DNA of 64,000 bases from Gemmatimonadota bacterium. Its GTDB lineage: Bacteria; Gemmatimonadota; Gemmatimonadetes; Gemmatimonadales; Gemmatimonadaceae. A program made the position numbers and the translations under genes. Position 1 is the stretch's first letter. Each line of letters starts with the position of its first letter. Positions 1 to 8,310 of this stretch are shown here, piece after piece. The stretch covers positions 1 to 64,000 of the forward strand of contig VHBO01000009.1 in NCBI GenBank assembly GCA_016871895.1, read 5' to 3'. A model generated the notes under the pieces. The model was not told the origin of the DNA. It did no database searches and was given only the letters and a program-made list of their open reading frames with translations.

Positions 1-2
1 TG

Positions 3-389
3 ATCGTCCGTCGGGGCGTGGAGGACGCGAAAGCCTTCGCGGCGGGCCGGAACAACGTCGCGACGGCGCGCGGCCTCGGCCGACTCCTCGCTGCCATCGA
101 GCGCGGCAACGCCGCCTCGGCCGCCGGCACCGCGCTGATGCGCACAACGCTCCTCGCCCAGGAGTTCAACGACGAGATCCCGGCGGGCCTCCCCCCGGGA
201 ACCCCCGTCGCGCACAAGACCGGATGGATCACCGGACAGACGCACGATGCGGCGATCGTCTACCCCCCGGGCCGCGCCCCCTTCGTCCTCGTCGTCCTCA
301 CCCGCGGGATCGCCGATCGCACGACGGCGCAACGGCTCATCGCCGACCTCGCCGCACTCACTTGGTCACGCGTCGTCGCGGGGCGCTGA
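3..389 (+). CDS. Class A beta-lactamase / serine hydrolase, C-terminal part (5' truncated by window edge)
   Basis: The reading frame is open from the left edge, so only the last ~129 residues are seen. The C-terminal half of a penicillin-interactive serine hydrolase is recognisable: the K-T-G triad occurs as HKTGWITG, followed by HDAAIVYPPGRAPFVLVVLT, the usual beta-strand and helix that close the class A fold, and an ending helix. Class A enzymes hydrolyse beta-lactams in the periplasm; many environmental homologues are of unknown substrate. The SxxK and SDN motifs and signal peptide would lie outside the window, so activity cannot be judged. The next gene is convergent, with about 105 bp between the two stop codons. 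Confidence 0.85.
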   Translation: MVRRGVEDAKAFAAGRNNVATARGLGRLLAAIERGNAASAAGTALMRTTLLAQEFNDEIPAGLPPGTPVAHKTGWITGQTHDAAIVYPPGRAPFVLVVLTRGIADRTTAQRLIADLAALTWSRVVAGR

Positions 390-494
390 GGGTGGATACA
401 ACTCTCAGCGCAGAAGGTCGTCTCCTTACGGAGAGTGGCCCATTCGGGGGCACCTGAAATCCTTCAGGGAATCCCTGACGCGTCCAGTCCCCCC
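390..494. other. Convergent intergenic spacer
   Basis: Spacer between the two convergent stops. It holds only weak inverted repeats: TCTCC/GGAGA around 429-442 and CCTGAA/TTCAGG around 462-477. Either could act in termination, but neither is followed by a T-run, so I do not call a terminator. Confidence 0.3.
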
Positions 495-2426
495 TTACGG
501 GTGGTGGTGGTGCTCCGCGTCGCGCGGGTTCCCGTCGCGATCGTACCGCATCACCATCCCGCGGGGCATCGCCGAGACCGGCAGCGCCGGGAGGAAGCCG
601 ACCGCGGGCCCACCCTGGTTCTCGACGCCCATATCGAGGGACATCTTCCGCCACCCCGCGACCGTCATCACCTCGGTCGTGTCGTCACGGAATGCATACG
701 CCGCCTTGATGATCAGGGAACGCTTGTCTGCGCGCGGCACCGCATCGTTCGCGAGGATATCGGAGATGACGTCGTGCATCGAATGCAGATTGTCGAAGAT
801 GATGGCGATCTCCGGATACCGCGTCGCGAAGGTGGGGGCGATCGCCGCCGTCATCGGCATCATCGGCGGATAGCCCTCGGGCGCCCCCGGGATCATCTGC
901 CGGAACCGCGCGACGGTGGCCATCACGCCAGCCTGCCGCTCTGCCGATGTCCGACCGACGATCAGCGGCTCATAGAGCCCCACCTGCAACCAGTGATACG
1001 CCCAAATGAGCCCGTTGAACTTCGGATAGGCTTGGCGGAACGCGAGGGAGTAGGGCTGCTCCTGCATCAACGACATGTTCTTCGGCACCTGACTGAACGC
1101 GAGGTCGGGCCGAGAACGGTAGTACGCGAGCAGCCGGCGCATCTCGGCATCCTTCGCGGCGTCATCGAGCCGCTCATCGGCAAGGATGTCGTACACCTGC
1201 CGATGCAGGAGATGGGCCCACTCGAACATCATCTTCGCCTCGGGCGCGAGGCGCGCGTAGTGCGGCTCGATCGCATCCTCGACGAGCGGGAGCCGGGGCG
1301 GCGCGTCGAGCACCTGCGTGGTGAGGCGGTCATACACTGCGCCCTCGAGTCGCTGCGGCGCCGCCGTCGGCTCCGTCCAGAGCAGCTCGTAGAGGATCGC
1401 GTGACCGTAGTCGAAGGCGTTGAAGAGCCGATCGGCGGCCGGATAGCGGCGCCGGAAGGTGAAGTTGTGCGGCGCCTGAAGGTAGAACTGCTCGTACGTC
1501 GTGATCCACGGCGAGGCCGCGGCTCGGGCGGACGCATCGATTCCGGCGCGACCGGCGCGGCTCGTCGACCCCGATGAGTCGGCGCCCCCGACCACGCGGC
1601 GGTCGGGGGCTCCAGCCGCCGCGGGTGCGCGCCACCCGCGCGCGAAGGCATACGCCCCCCCGAACGTGAATCCCCAGTTCGGGCCACCGGAGGCGAGCTG
1701 TCGGCGCATCCCGGCATCGACCGCGAGCCGCGGCGAGAGCTGGTGCCGCACCCCCACACCGGCCTCCCACTGCGTCGACGCGCCCGGCGTCATCGGCGTG
1801 CGCGCCACCACCTCAGCGCCCGTGAGGAGCGAGCGGAAGAAGAAGGTGTGATCCACCGCGAGCCCAGCCTCCCAGCGCGCGGCCTCATCCGCGCCGGGAT
1901 CGGTCGTCGCGAGCGCCTCACCGAGGGTGTACGCACCGTTCAGGTGGACGCGACCCCAGCCGAGGGTCCGCGTCGCCAGGGCGCGCACCGTCCCGAGCGA
2001 CCGGCTCGGCGCGAGCGCCCCGTTCCCGAGGTGCACCCCCGCCCCCACCGCGAATGCCGGAAGCGCTCGCGACTCGATGTTGAGCTGATGCAGCATCTCG
2101 AGCTCGGCACCAGCCAGCCCGCGGGACGGGCCGGGTTGCGAGAGGTCGTCGCGGGACTCCAATGGGAACCCGATCTCCAGCTGCGTCCGCGGGAGCAGCC
2201 CGAAGGCGATCGACGGCGCGATGCCGAGGCTGGAGATGCCGCGCCCAGCGCGCGACGCGGTCACGGGGACGGCCTGCAGCTCGATGGCGCGTCGCTCGAT
2301 GACGACCGCGTCCTCGGTGCGCAGGGGGCGTCCGCGATCGGTGTTGTAGAAGTCGGTCTGCGCAGCGACGGGAGTGGAGACAAACAACAGGAGCGGCGCC
2401 CACGAGGCGCGATGGAAGAGGGGCAT
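495..2426 (-). CDS. Exported protein: outer-membrane-barrel-like N-terminal half plus unrecognised helical C-terminal half
   Basis: 643 residues. The start is set by a signal peptide beginning MPLFHRASWAPLLLF and ending around AAQT; a longer upstream open frame is a shadow of the next gene. Residues ~20-330 alternate hydrophobic and polar residues with repeated glycine-rich strands (for example AGVGVRHQLSPRLAVDAG), like an outer-membrane beta-barrel of the transporter/channel type. Residues ~350-640 are a different, mostly helical region rich in Tyr, Met and His (YGHAILYELLW, YPPMMPM, LHSMHDVISDILAND), ending in four histidines. I do not recognise this half. It lies ~100 bp downstream of a small exported His/Met-rich protein in the same direction, so the two may form one unit. 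A role in metal handling is possible but is inference from composition only. Confidence 0.7.
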   Translation of the reverse strand: MPLFHRASWAPLLLFVSTPVAAQTDFYNTDRGRPLRTEDAVVIERRAIELQAVPVTASRAGRGISSLGIAPSIAFGLLPRTQLEIGFPLESRDDLSQPGPSRGLAGAELEMLHQLNIESRALPAFAVGAGVHLGNGALAPSRSLGTVRALATRTLGWGRVHLNGAYTLGEALATTDPGADEAARWEAGLAVDHTFFFRSLLTGAEVVARTPMTPGASTQWEAGVGVRHQLSPRLAVDAGMRRQLASGGPNWGFTFGGAYAFARGWRAPAAAGAPDRRVVGGADSSGSTSRAGRAGIDASARAAASPWITTYEQFYLQAPHNFTFRRRYPAADRLFNAFDYGHAILYELLWTEPTAAPQRLEGAVYDRLTTQVLDAPPRLPLVEDAIEPHYARLAPEAKMMFEWAHLLHRQVYDILADERLDDAAKDAEMRRLLAYYRSRPDLAFSQVPKNMSLMQEQPYSLAFRQAYPKFNGLIWAYHWLQVGLYEPLIVGRTSAERQAGVMATVARFRQMIPGAPEGYPPMMPMTAAIAPTFATRYPEIAIIFDNLHSMHDVISDILANDAVPRADKRSLIIKAAYAFRDDTTEVMTVAGWRKMSLDMGVENQGGPAVGFLPALPVSAMPRGMVMRYDRDGNPRDAEHHHHP

Positions 2427-2529
2427 CGGATCGTCCGGGAGATGCCACCAGTCCGACGGCTCGGTCGAGCCGACGGGGGCTGGTGGCACGTGATGTGAGG
2501 GAGGCCGCGTCAGACGCGGCCGCGGACGC

Positions 2530-2985
2530 TCAGACGCGCGGGGGCGGTGGCTCGACCGCGACGATCGGCGCCACCGGGGCGGTGGCGAGGCGGACCTGCG
2601 GAGCGAGCGGCGCGCCGGCAAGGCGGGCACGCGCGACCACCGCCGTCGGGAGGGCGACGACGGCACAGGTGGCGAGGTCGTCACAGGGCATCGATGCCGG
2701 CGCGTTGTGAGACGACTGCTCCGACGGCTCAGCGGCCGCGCTCGACGGTCCGACATGGCTGGCGTGCGCGGCGTGCGCGGTGCCTGCCACAGGCGCCGCA
2801 CCGCCCATCTGCAGGCCGTGTGCGGCGTGCGGCGATTCCGCCACCTCGACGGAGTGCGCCGCGACCTGACCCTCGCCGGCCCGGTCGTCAGCCATCTCGC
2901 ACGCGACCGTCGCCCGCAGCGGCGCGACGAGCAGCGCGACCGCGGCCAGCACGGATCCGGCACGATGAAGGAATCGAGGCAGCAT
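2530..2985 (-). CDS. Small exported His/Met/Cys-containing protein, function unknown
   Basis: 151 residues. The ATG at 2985 gives a classical signal peptide: MLPRFLHR, then a hydrophobic core up to ATVACEM. The mature part carries clustered His and Met (HAAHGLQM, HAAHASHV, SSHNAPASM) and two Cys in MPCDDLATC, then an Ala/Pro/Val-rich tail ending PPPPRV. Such short His/Met/Cys-rich exported proteins are often found with copper or other metal-resistance genes, but I see no named family. The ATG begins only 2 bases after the 3' end of the upstream tRNA-Lys gene, leaving no room for a conventional promoter or Shine-Dalgarno site. The downstream neighbour is the barrel-like protein. Confidence 0.6.
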   Translation of the reverse strand: MLPRFLHRAGSVLAAVALLVAPLRATVACEMADDRAGEGQVAAHSVEVAESPHAAHGLQMGGAAPVAGTAHAAHASHVGPSSAAAEPSEQSSHNAPASMPCDDLATCAVVALPTAVVARARLAGAPLAPQVRLATAPVAPIVAVEPPPPRV

Positions 2986-2987
2986 GA

Positions 2988-3060
2988 TGACCCGGGTGGG
3001 GCTCGAACCCACGACCTACGGCTTAAAAGGCCGCTGCTCTACCGGCTGAGCTACCGGGTC
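2988..3060 (-). tRNA. tRNA-Lys (anticodon UUU)
   Basis: 73 nt. Acceptor stem GACCCGG pairs fully with CCGGGTC. The D-arm is GCTC..GAGC. The anticodon stem CGGC/GCCG closes the loop CTTTTAA, so the anticodon is TTT. The T-arm is GTGGG-TTCGAGC-CCCAC. The discriminator base is A and no CCA is encoded. A TAGATT hexamer (3094-3099) lies 34 bp upstream as a candidate -10. The next gene starts 2 bases beyond the tRNA 3' end. Confidence 0.97.
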
Positions 3061-3093
3061 GGACCGGCTGGCCCCGACCGGGGGCCCCCCAGA

Positions 3094-3099
3094 AATCTA
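3094..3099 (-). promoter_or_regulatory. Candidate -10 element (TAGATT) for tRNA-Lys and the exported protein behind it
   Basis: On the minus strand the sequence CTAGATTTC lies upstream of the tRNA. The same TANNTT form recurs ahead of tRNA-Leu, rplS, lon and other genes in this window. A -35 element is not obvious. Confidence 0.4.
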
Positions 3100-3135
3100 G
3101 CGACCGGGCGTCCCGGACCAGCTCCCGGGGCACCC

Positions 3136-4710
3136 TCACCGCAGGAACAGCGGCGCCCCCGGCCCCGTCGCGAGCCCCACCCAGACCCACGCCACCAGCA
3201 TCGCCGTCCAGCAGACCGCATTCGCCAGCGAATACGGCAGCATCAGCGCCGTCAGCGTCCCGATCCCCGCCTTCTCGTCGTATCGCTGCAGGAACATCAG
3301 CACCAGCGGGAAGTTCGAGGCGAGCGGCGTAATGATGTTCGTGAGGCTGTCCCCCACCCGGTACGCCGTCTGCGTGAGCTCGGGCGAGTAGCCCAGCAGC
3401 ATGAACATTGGGACGAGCACCGGCGCGAGCATCGCCCACTTGGCGGAGGCGGAGCCGAGGATCAGGTCCACGGCCGCCGTCACGAACACCAGCATGATCA
3501 AGAGCGGGATTGGCCCGAGGTCGAGCGCGCGCAGGAACGCCGCCCCACGCACCCCCGCGACGATCGCGAGGTTCGACCACGAGAGCAACGCCACGAACTG
3601 GGCGATGAAGAACACCACCACGAGATACCCAGCGACCGTCTCCATACTCTGCTGCATCCCGCGATACACATCCGCGTCCCGTCGGATCGTCCCTGCCGCG
3701 ATGCCATACGCGACGCCGGGAAGCACGCCGAAGATGAAGAGCAGCGCCACGAGTCCACGCACCAGCACCGACCCGAGCACGCCCGGCTTCTCCGGGTCCC
3801 GGAGGAACCCGTCCGTCGGCGCCACACCCCAGACGACGAACAGGGCGAGCACGAGCACGACGAGACCGGCCGAGCGCAGCCCACGCCGCTCCTCCGCCGT
3901 CAGCGCGGCGCTTGCCGGCGCTTCGACGCGCCCCGTATACCGCCCGAGCCGCGGCTCGACCACCCGCTCGGTCACGACGGTCCCGACCAGCGTGACGAGC
4001 CCCACCGACGCCGCCAGGAACCAATAGCTCGCCGTCGGCGCCACCACATACGAGGCATCCACGAGCCTCGCCGACTCCTGTGTGAGCCCGGCGAGCACCA
4101 GGTCCGTCGGCGAGAGCAGCAGATTCGCCGCGAATCCGCCTGACACCCCGGCGAATGCCGCCGCGAGTCCCGCCACCGGATGACGCCCCACCCCGTGGAA
4201 CATCGCGGCCGCGAGCGGGAGGAGCAGCACGTAGCCGACATCCCCCGCCGTATGCGCATTGGCCCCGGCGAAGACGACCGCCATCGTCAGCAGTCTCGCC
4301 GGCGTGGTCTCGACGATCACCCGCACCACCGCACCCAATAACCCGCTCCGCTCCGCGACCGACAGGCCCAGTAGCGAGACGAGCACCGGCCCCAACGGCG
4401 CGAAGCCGGTGAAGTTCGGCACCACCTCGAACGCGAGCCGTCGCAACGATGCGGCGGAGAGGAGATTCACGACGGCGACGGGATCCCCGGTGCCAGGGTG
4501 GAGGACCGTCACACCGAGCCACGCTAGAATCGCCGAGAGGGCGACGACCAGCACCGAAAGCCCGATGAAAAGTGTGGCGGGGTGCGGCACCGCGTTCCCC
4601 ACCCGCTCGACCCCGTCGAGCAGCCGCCGCAGCACGCTGCGGGTCACGAGGGCTCCGCCGACCGCGGGTGTCTCATCAGCGCTCGACCCAGGAGGCGCTG
4701 CGTGGGTCAC
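3136..4710 (-). CDS. abgT: AbgT-family transporter
   Basis: 524 residues if started at the GTG at 4710, chosen because it overlaps the stop of the upstream gene as GTGA; an ATG 12 codons earlier would overlap that gene more. The protein is highly hydrophobic with about 11-13 membrane segments and family landmarks: HPATLFIGLSVLV near the N-terminus, GANAHTAGDVGYVLLLPL, GVSGGFAANLLLSPTD, and a C-terminal LTNIITPLASNFPLVLMF. AbgT proteins import p-aminobenzoyl-glutamate in E. coli; some homologues export sulfonamides. It is the last gene of an operon with an N-formylglutamate amidohydrolase-like enzyme and a second permease, which suggests an N-acyl-glutamate-like substrate. The actual substrate is not determined by the sequence. 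Confidence 0.9.
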   Translation of the reverse strand: MTHAAPPGSSADETPAVGGALVTRSVLRRLLDGVERVGNAVPHPATLFIGLSVLVVALSAILAWLGVTVLHPGTGDPVAVVNLLSAASLRRLAFEVVPNFTGFAPLGPVLVSLLGLSVAERSGLLGAVVRVIVETTPARLLTMAVVFAGANAHTAGDVGYVLLLPLAAAMFHGVGRHPVAGLAAAFAGVSGGFAANLLLSPTDLVLAGLTQESARLVDASYVVAPTASYWFLAASVGLVTLVGTVVTERVVEPRLGRYTGRVEAPASAALTAEERRGLRSAGLVVLVLALFVVWGVAPTDGFLRDPEKPGVLGSVLVRGLVALLFIFGVLPGVAYGIAAGTIRRDADVYRGMQQSMETVAGYLVVVFFIAQFVALLSWSNLAIVAGVRGAAFLRALDLGPIPLLIMLVFVTAAVDLILGSASAKWAMLAPVLVPMFMLLGYSPELTQTAYRVGDSLTNIITPLASNFPLVLMFLQRYDEKAGIGTLTALMLPYSLANAVCWTAMLVAWVWVGLATGPGAPLFLR

Positions 4711-5597
4711 GCACGCACCACGGCGTCCCGACGTTCGGCGGACCACTCGTCATGCCAAGCGGCCATCGCCGCGACGAGTGCCGTGCAATCGTCCCGCAGC
4801 GCCACGAACCCCTCGTGCGGCTCACAGGTGGCCTCGTCCATATATCGTGACCGGTTGAATTCGATCTGCACGCTCTGCACGCCGGAGGTGGGCGCGCCGA
4901 ACGTTCGCACGAGATCACCGCCCTGATATGGCTCGTTGACCTGCGTCCGGTACCCGCGCGCGGAGAACCACGCGGCGATCCGCGCCGTCAGCGCCGGATC
5001 CGCCGTCGTCCCACGCCGATCGCTCACCACCACGTCAGGGCGCGTCGCGCCGGCATCGACGTTCATCGCATTCCCCCGCGACTTCATCGAGTGGCAGTTC
5101 AGGTGCCACACCCCGCCGTGCCCGCGCTGCCCCGCGGCGATCACGCCCGCGAGCGCCGCACGATACGGCCGGTACCACCGATCGATCCGCGCCCGCACCG
5201 CCGCCGCCGACAACGGCGCCCCGTACATCGGCACGCCGGGGAGCGCGTCGCGCCGGATCAATCCCATCCCGCGCCGGGAGTAGTCGGTGGGTGCGAGCGG
5301 TCCATCCCAGGCGTCGGCGAGCAACGCCGCATCGAGATCGCCTTCCGCGCGGTTCACATCGATGTAACAGCGCGGGAAGGTCGCGGCGAGCAACGTGGCC
5401 CCCGCACTCGGCGCCCCACCCCAGAGCGCCTCCACGTGGGCATCCCAGGTGGTACGCAGTGCATCCAACGGCGCGGCGGGGGCGAAGTCCTCGGGGAAGC
5501 CGAAGCCACTGTGTGGCGAGTCCACAACGATCGCCGAAGGTGCGCCCGGTGACGGACGGACCTCCACCGCCGATACTGGCGCGGCGAGGCGCGTCAC
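4707..5597 (-). CDS. N-formylglutamate amidohydrolase family protein
   Basis: 296 residues. Family features are the N-terminal IVVDSPHSG motif, the DVNRAEGD stretch, WHLNCHSM with the putative metal-binding His, and a C-terminal VQIEFNRSRYMDE block. HutG-type enzymes deformylate N-formylglutamate in histidine breakdown, but no other hut gene is nearby. Here the gene sits between an ArsB/NhaD-like permease (ATGA overlap at 5594-5597) and an AbgT transporter (GTGA overlap at 4707-4710), all translationally coupled. A cytosolic amidase acting on an imported N-acyl-amino acid is therefore more likely than a histidine-pathway role; this is inference. Confidence 0.88.
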   Translation of the reverse strand: MTRLAAPVSAVEVRPSPGAPSAIVVDSPHSGFGFPEDFAPAAPLDALRTTWDAHVEALWGGAPSAGATLLAATFPRCYIDVNRAEGDLDAALLADAWDGPLAPTDYSRRGMGLIRRDALPGVPMYGAPLSAAAVRARIDRWYRPYRAALAGVIAAGQRGHGGVWHLNCHSMKSRGNAMNVDAGATRPDVVVSDRRGTTADPALTARIAAWFSARGYRTQVNEPYQGGDLVRTFGAPTSGVQSVQIEFNRSRYMDEATCEPHEGFVALRDDCTALVAAMAAWHDEWSAERRDAVVRA

Positions 5598-7084
5598 CCG
5601 TGCGCGCTCGCTTCGTACCGCCAGAGCGCGACGAACGCGAGCGCCAGCACCCCCGCACCGGCCACCGCGACCCGATCAGGGCCGAGCACCACATACCCCG
5701 CGAGGAAGGTCGACGACACAACAAGCGTGAACGCCGTGACTCGAGCCCCGACCGCGGCGAACTCCGAAAAGGTGATTCGGATCCCCTGCCGCTCCGCCAT
5801 CCCGAGCGTGGTGACGTTCGCCGAAGCGCCGATCGGCGAGCCGTTCCCACCGAGGCACGCCCCGAGGGAGAGGGCCCACCAGAGGACCGTGGCATCCCCG
5901 GGGAGCGCCGCGATCAGCGACCCGATGATGGGGATGCTCACGGCCACGAAGGGGATGTTGTCCATCAACGCCGAGAGGATTCCCGCGACCCAGCAGACCA
6001 GCAGCGCAGCGAAGATCAATGTGCCGCGCTCACCGAAGCCGAGCGCAGCACTCCCGTCGGTGATCGCTCGGCGCAGCCCACCGGCGAGCGTCTCGATGAG
6101 CCCCGTCCCGACCGCCGCCCCCACGAGGATGAAGAGGAAGGCGAAGAAGGTGAGCGTCGGCCACTCGATCTCCTTCTCGAGCACGTGCAGGATCCCGTGC
6201 TGCCGTTCCTCGTGCGTGGGCCGCGCGGCGCGGAGATAGCGCACGTCCTGCACCACGAGCGCGGCCGTCGCGCCGAGGAGTGCGGGGACCGCGGCGGGCA
6301 TATGGGTGATCCCGTGCGTGACGAACCCGACGAGCACGAAGAGACTGATTCCCCCGAGCCAGCGTAGCAGCCCCGGATCGGTGATGCGCGGACCGTATCC
6401 CGGCTCATCCGCCTGTGCGGGGGCGTCGGCGCGCGCGCCCATCGCCACCCGCAACTGCCGCGCGCCCCACCAATGCAGGCCGCACATCATGATCAGGACG
6501 GGGATCGTGAGTTCCTCGAGGAACTGCAGGAAGGTGAGCCCCGCGCCCGACCCGATCATGATGTTCGGGGGGTCACCGATCAGCGTCGCGGTGCCGCCGA
6601 TGTTCGCCGCCATGATCACCGGAAGGAGCACCTGACGGATCGGCGCACCGATGCGCTGCGCCGTCGCGAGCACGATCGGCGTCACGAAGATGACCGTCGT
6701 CACGTTGTCGAGGAACGCCGAGGCGATCGCGGTGAACCACCAGAGCAGCGTGATGGCCCGCACCGGTTGCCCGCCGAACCGCTCGAGGATCCGCTCCACC
6801 GCCCAGGCGAAGACCCCCGTCTCCTTGAGCACCCCGACCAGGGCCATCATCGCCGCCAGCAGCAGGAGCACGTTCACGTCGAGCGCCTGCGCCGTCGCCT
6901 CGAAGGTGAGGAGTTTGTACGGGGTCAGGTACGTGACCGCCCACATCACCGCCACCGCCGTCATCACGACGAGGACCCGGTGCGCCTTCTCCACCGCGAG
7001 CGTCGCGAAGAGCGCGACCAAGAGCGCGGCGACGATCCCCTGCGAGATGGGGTCGGTGGTGCTGCCGAGGAGGGTCTCGTGCAT
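5594..7084 (-). CDS. ArsB/NhaD-type ion or anion permease
   Basis: 496 residues from the ATG at 7084 (MHETLLGSTTDP); the longer frame upstream lacks plausible coding. There are about 11-12 membrane helices in two inverted halves. Family markers are FLDNVTTVIFVTPIVLA, GGTATLIGDPPNIMIGSG, the second-half counterpart SALMDNIPFVAVSIPIIG, and GGNGSPIGASANV. These place it in the ion-transporter superfamily with arsenical pump ArsB, Na+/H+ antiporter NhaD and the animal P protein. The substrate cannot be read from the sequence. It is the first gene of the three-gene operon with the amidohydrolase and AbgT transporter. Confidence 0.88.
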   Translation of the reverse strand: MHETLLGSTTDPISQGIVAALLVALFATLAVEKAHRVLVVMTAVAVMWAVTYLTPYKLLTFEATAQALDVNVLLLLAAMMALVGVLKETGVFAWAVERILERFGGQPVRAITLLWWFTAIASAFLDNVTTVIFVTPIVLATAQRIGAPIRQVLLPVIMAANIGGTATLIGDPPNIMIGSGAGLTFLQFLEELTIPVLIMMCGLHWWGARQLRVAMGARADAPAQADEPGYGPRITDPGLLRWLGGISLFVLVGFVTHGITHMPAAVPALLGATAALVVQDVRYLRAARPTHEERQHGILHVLEKEIEWPTLTFFAFLFILVGAAVGTGLIETLAGGLRRAITDGSAALGFGERGTLIFAALLVCWVAGILSALMDNIPFVAVSIPIIGSLIAALPGDATVLWWALSLGACLGGNGSPIGASANVTTLGMAERQGIRITFSEFAAVGARVTAFTLVVSSTFLAGYVVLGPDRVAVAGAGVLALAFVALWRYEASAHG

Positions 7085-7192
7085 CGGTCGGGGGGTGGGG
7101 GAAGACCGAAAGGTGGAACCGGGGCCGACGGGACGGCAGGGGGCGACGGAGTGTGGGGACCACCGCCGCCCGGGACACGACCCGCTCGGCAC

Positions 7193-7816
7193 TCAGAGCG
7201 CCAGCTGCCCTCCGAGCGCCGTACGGCAGAACTGCACCCGATGATGCGCGGTGATGCCCTGGGCGCGGAGCGCCGCCAGATGTACGGGGGTCCCATACCC
7301 CGCGTTGGCCTCCCATCCGTACGCCGGATGCCGCGTCGCGAGCCGCGCCATCAGCCGGTCGCGGACCACCTTCGCCACGATGCTCGCACAACCGATGCTG
7401 TAACAGGCGGCGTCCCCGCCCACGACCCCGCGGTGCGGCACGTCGAGGGTCTTCATCGGTTTCCCGTCGACGAGCACCTCGTCCGGGCGTACCGGGAGCG
7501 CGGCGAGCGCGCGTGCCATCGCGCGGACCGTCGCCTGCAGGATGTTGTGCCGCGCGATCTCCGCAACGGACGAGGCCCGGACGGCGATCGCGACGGCCTC
7601 GGCTTCGATCCGGGCGGCGAGTCGCTCGCGGTCCGCCGCCCGCAGTTGTTTGGAATCGGTGACACCGGGGATCGCGCGTTTGTCGGCCGGCATGATCACG
7701 GCACAAACGACGACGGGGCCCGCGAGGGGGCCCCGTCCGACTTCATCGACACCGGCGATGTGCGTGGCACCGGCCTTCCGGAGCGACCGCTCGAGCGCGC
7801 TCCAGCCGCCGGCCAC
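7193..7816 (-). CDS. rnhB: Ribonuclease HII
   Basis: 207 residues with a GTG start at 7816, 7 bp after the rplS stop; no suitable ATG exists before the first motif. The catalytic motifs are intact: GVDEVGRGPLAG (Asp-Glu pair), VTDSKQL, and the later Asp in ASIVAKVVRD. It cleaves the RNA strand of RNA-DNA hybrids and removes misincorporated ribonucleotides. rnhB as the last gene after rplS is a widely conserved arrangement, supporting the call. Confidence 0.95.
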   Translation of the reverse strand: MAGGWSALERSLRKAGATHIAGVDEVGRGPLAGPVVVCAVIMPADKRAIPGVTDSKQLRAADRERLAARIEAEAVAIAVRASSVAEIARHNILQATVRAMARALAALPVRPDEVLVDGKPMKTLDVPHRGVVGGDAACYSIGCASIVAKVVRDRLMARLATRHPAYGWEANAGYGTPVHLAALRAQGITAHHRVQFCRTALGGQLAL

Positions 7817-7823
7817 GACGCGC

Positions 7824-8201
7824 TTACGCCTCGGTGGTCCCGGTCGCGGGGACCTGCACGCGCACCTTCCGCTCGGTGATGCGGGCGGCCTTGCCGGTGA
7901 CGTTGCGGAGGTAGAAGAGCTTCGCGCGGCGCACGCGGCCCCGGCGGACGACCTTGATGTCGGCGAGCATCGGGGAGTGGAGCGGGAAGATGCGCTCGAC
8001 GCCGACGCCGTTGGAGATCTTGCGGACGGTGAAGGTCGCACCGACCTCGGTGCCGCGGCGCGCGATGCAGACGCCCTCGAAGGCCTGGAGACGCTCCTTC
8101 TCCCCTTCCTTGACGCGGACGTTCACGCGGAGCGTGTCGCCGGCGCGGAAATCGGGGACGGTCTTGAGGTAGGCCTTCTGGGTCTCAGTGAACGGATGCA
8201 T
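7824..8201 (-). CDS. rplS: 50S ribosomal protein L19
   Basis: 125 residues, starting [13 protein letters not shown]. Typical L19 blocks are present: [50 protein letters not shown] and [10 protein letters not shown], followed by a short C-terminal extension rich in Val and Thr. The upstream ORF extension is rejected because it lies in the untranslated leader. A candidate promoter (TAGCTT at 8255-8260) and a perfect 7-bp stem-loop (8211-8229) lie in the leader, so rplS can probably be expressed apart from trmD. Confidence 0.97.
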   Translation of the reverse strand: MHPFTETQKAYLKTVPDFRAGDTLRVNVRVKEGEKERLQAFEGVCIARRGTEVGATFTVRKISNGVGVERIFPLHSPMLADIKVVRRGRVRRAKLFYLRNVTGKAARITERKVRVQVPATGTTEA

Positions 8202-8210
8202 GGCGGGCTC

Positions 8211-8229
8211 CGGACCGAACGACGGTCCG
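8211..8229 (-). promoter_or_regulatory. Stem-loop in the rplS 5' leader
   Basis: CGGACCG and CGGTCCG form a perfect 7-bp inverted repeat with a 5-nt loop, ending 9 bp before the rplS start codon. L19 leader structures used for autoregulation are known in other bacteria; whether this hairpin does that is inference. Confidence 0.4.
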
Positions 8230-8254
8230 ATGAAAGTGTCTGGTCGAGCCTTGT

Positions 8255-8260
8255 AAGCTA
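8255..8260 (-). promoter_or_regulatory. Candidate -10 element (TAGCTT) for rplS
   Basis: It lies about 54 bp upstream of the rplS start, ahead of the leader stem-loop, and matches the TANNTT form seen elsewhere in the window. A TTGCGC hexamer about 20 bp further upstream could be the -35. Confidence 0.35.
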
Positions 8261-8310
8261 TGATGGCTATGAGGCTTGCGCAACCGGCACGGGGCGGCAT
8301 CCGCGAGGGG

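Noticed and set aside
2427-2963. Longer N-terminus for the barrel-like exported protein
   Set aside because: The extension is out of frame with, and overlaps, the small exported protein. It is Arg/Ser/Pro-rich, while the ATG at 2426 begins a clear signal peptide.
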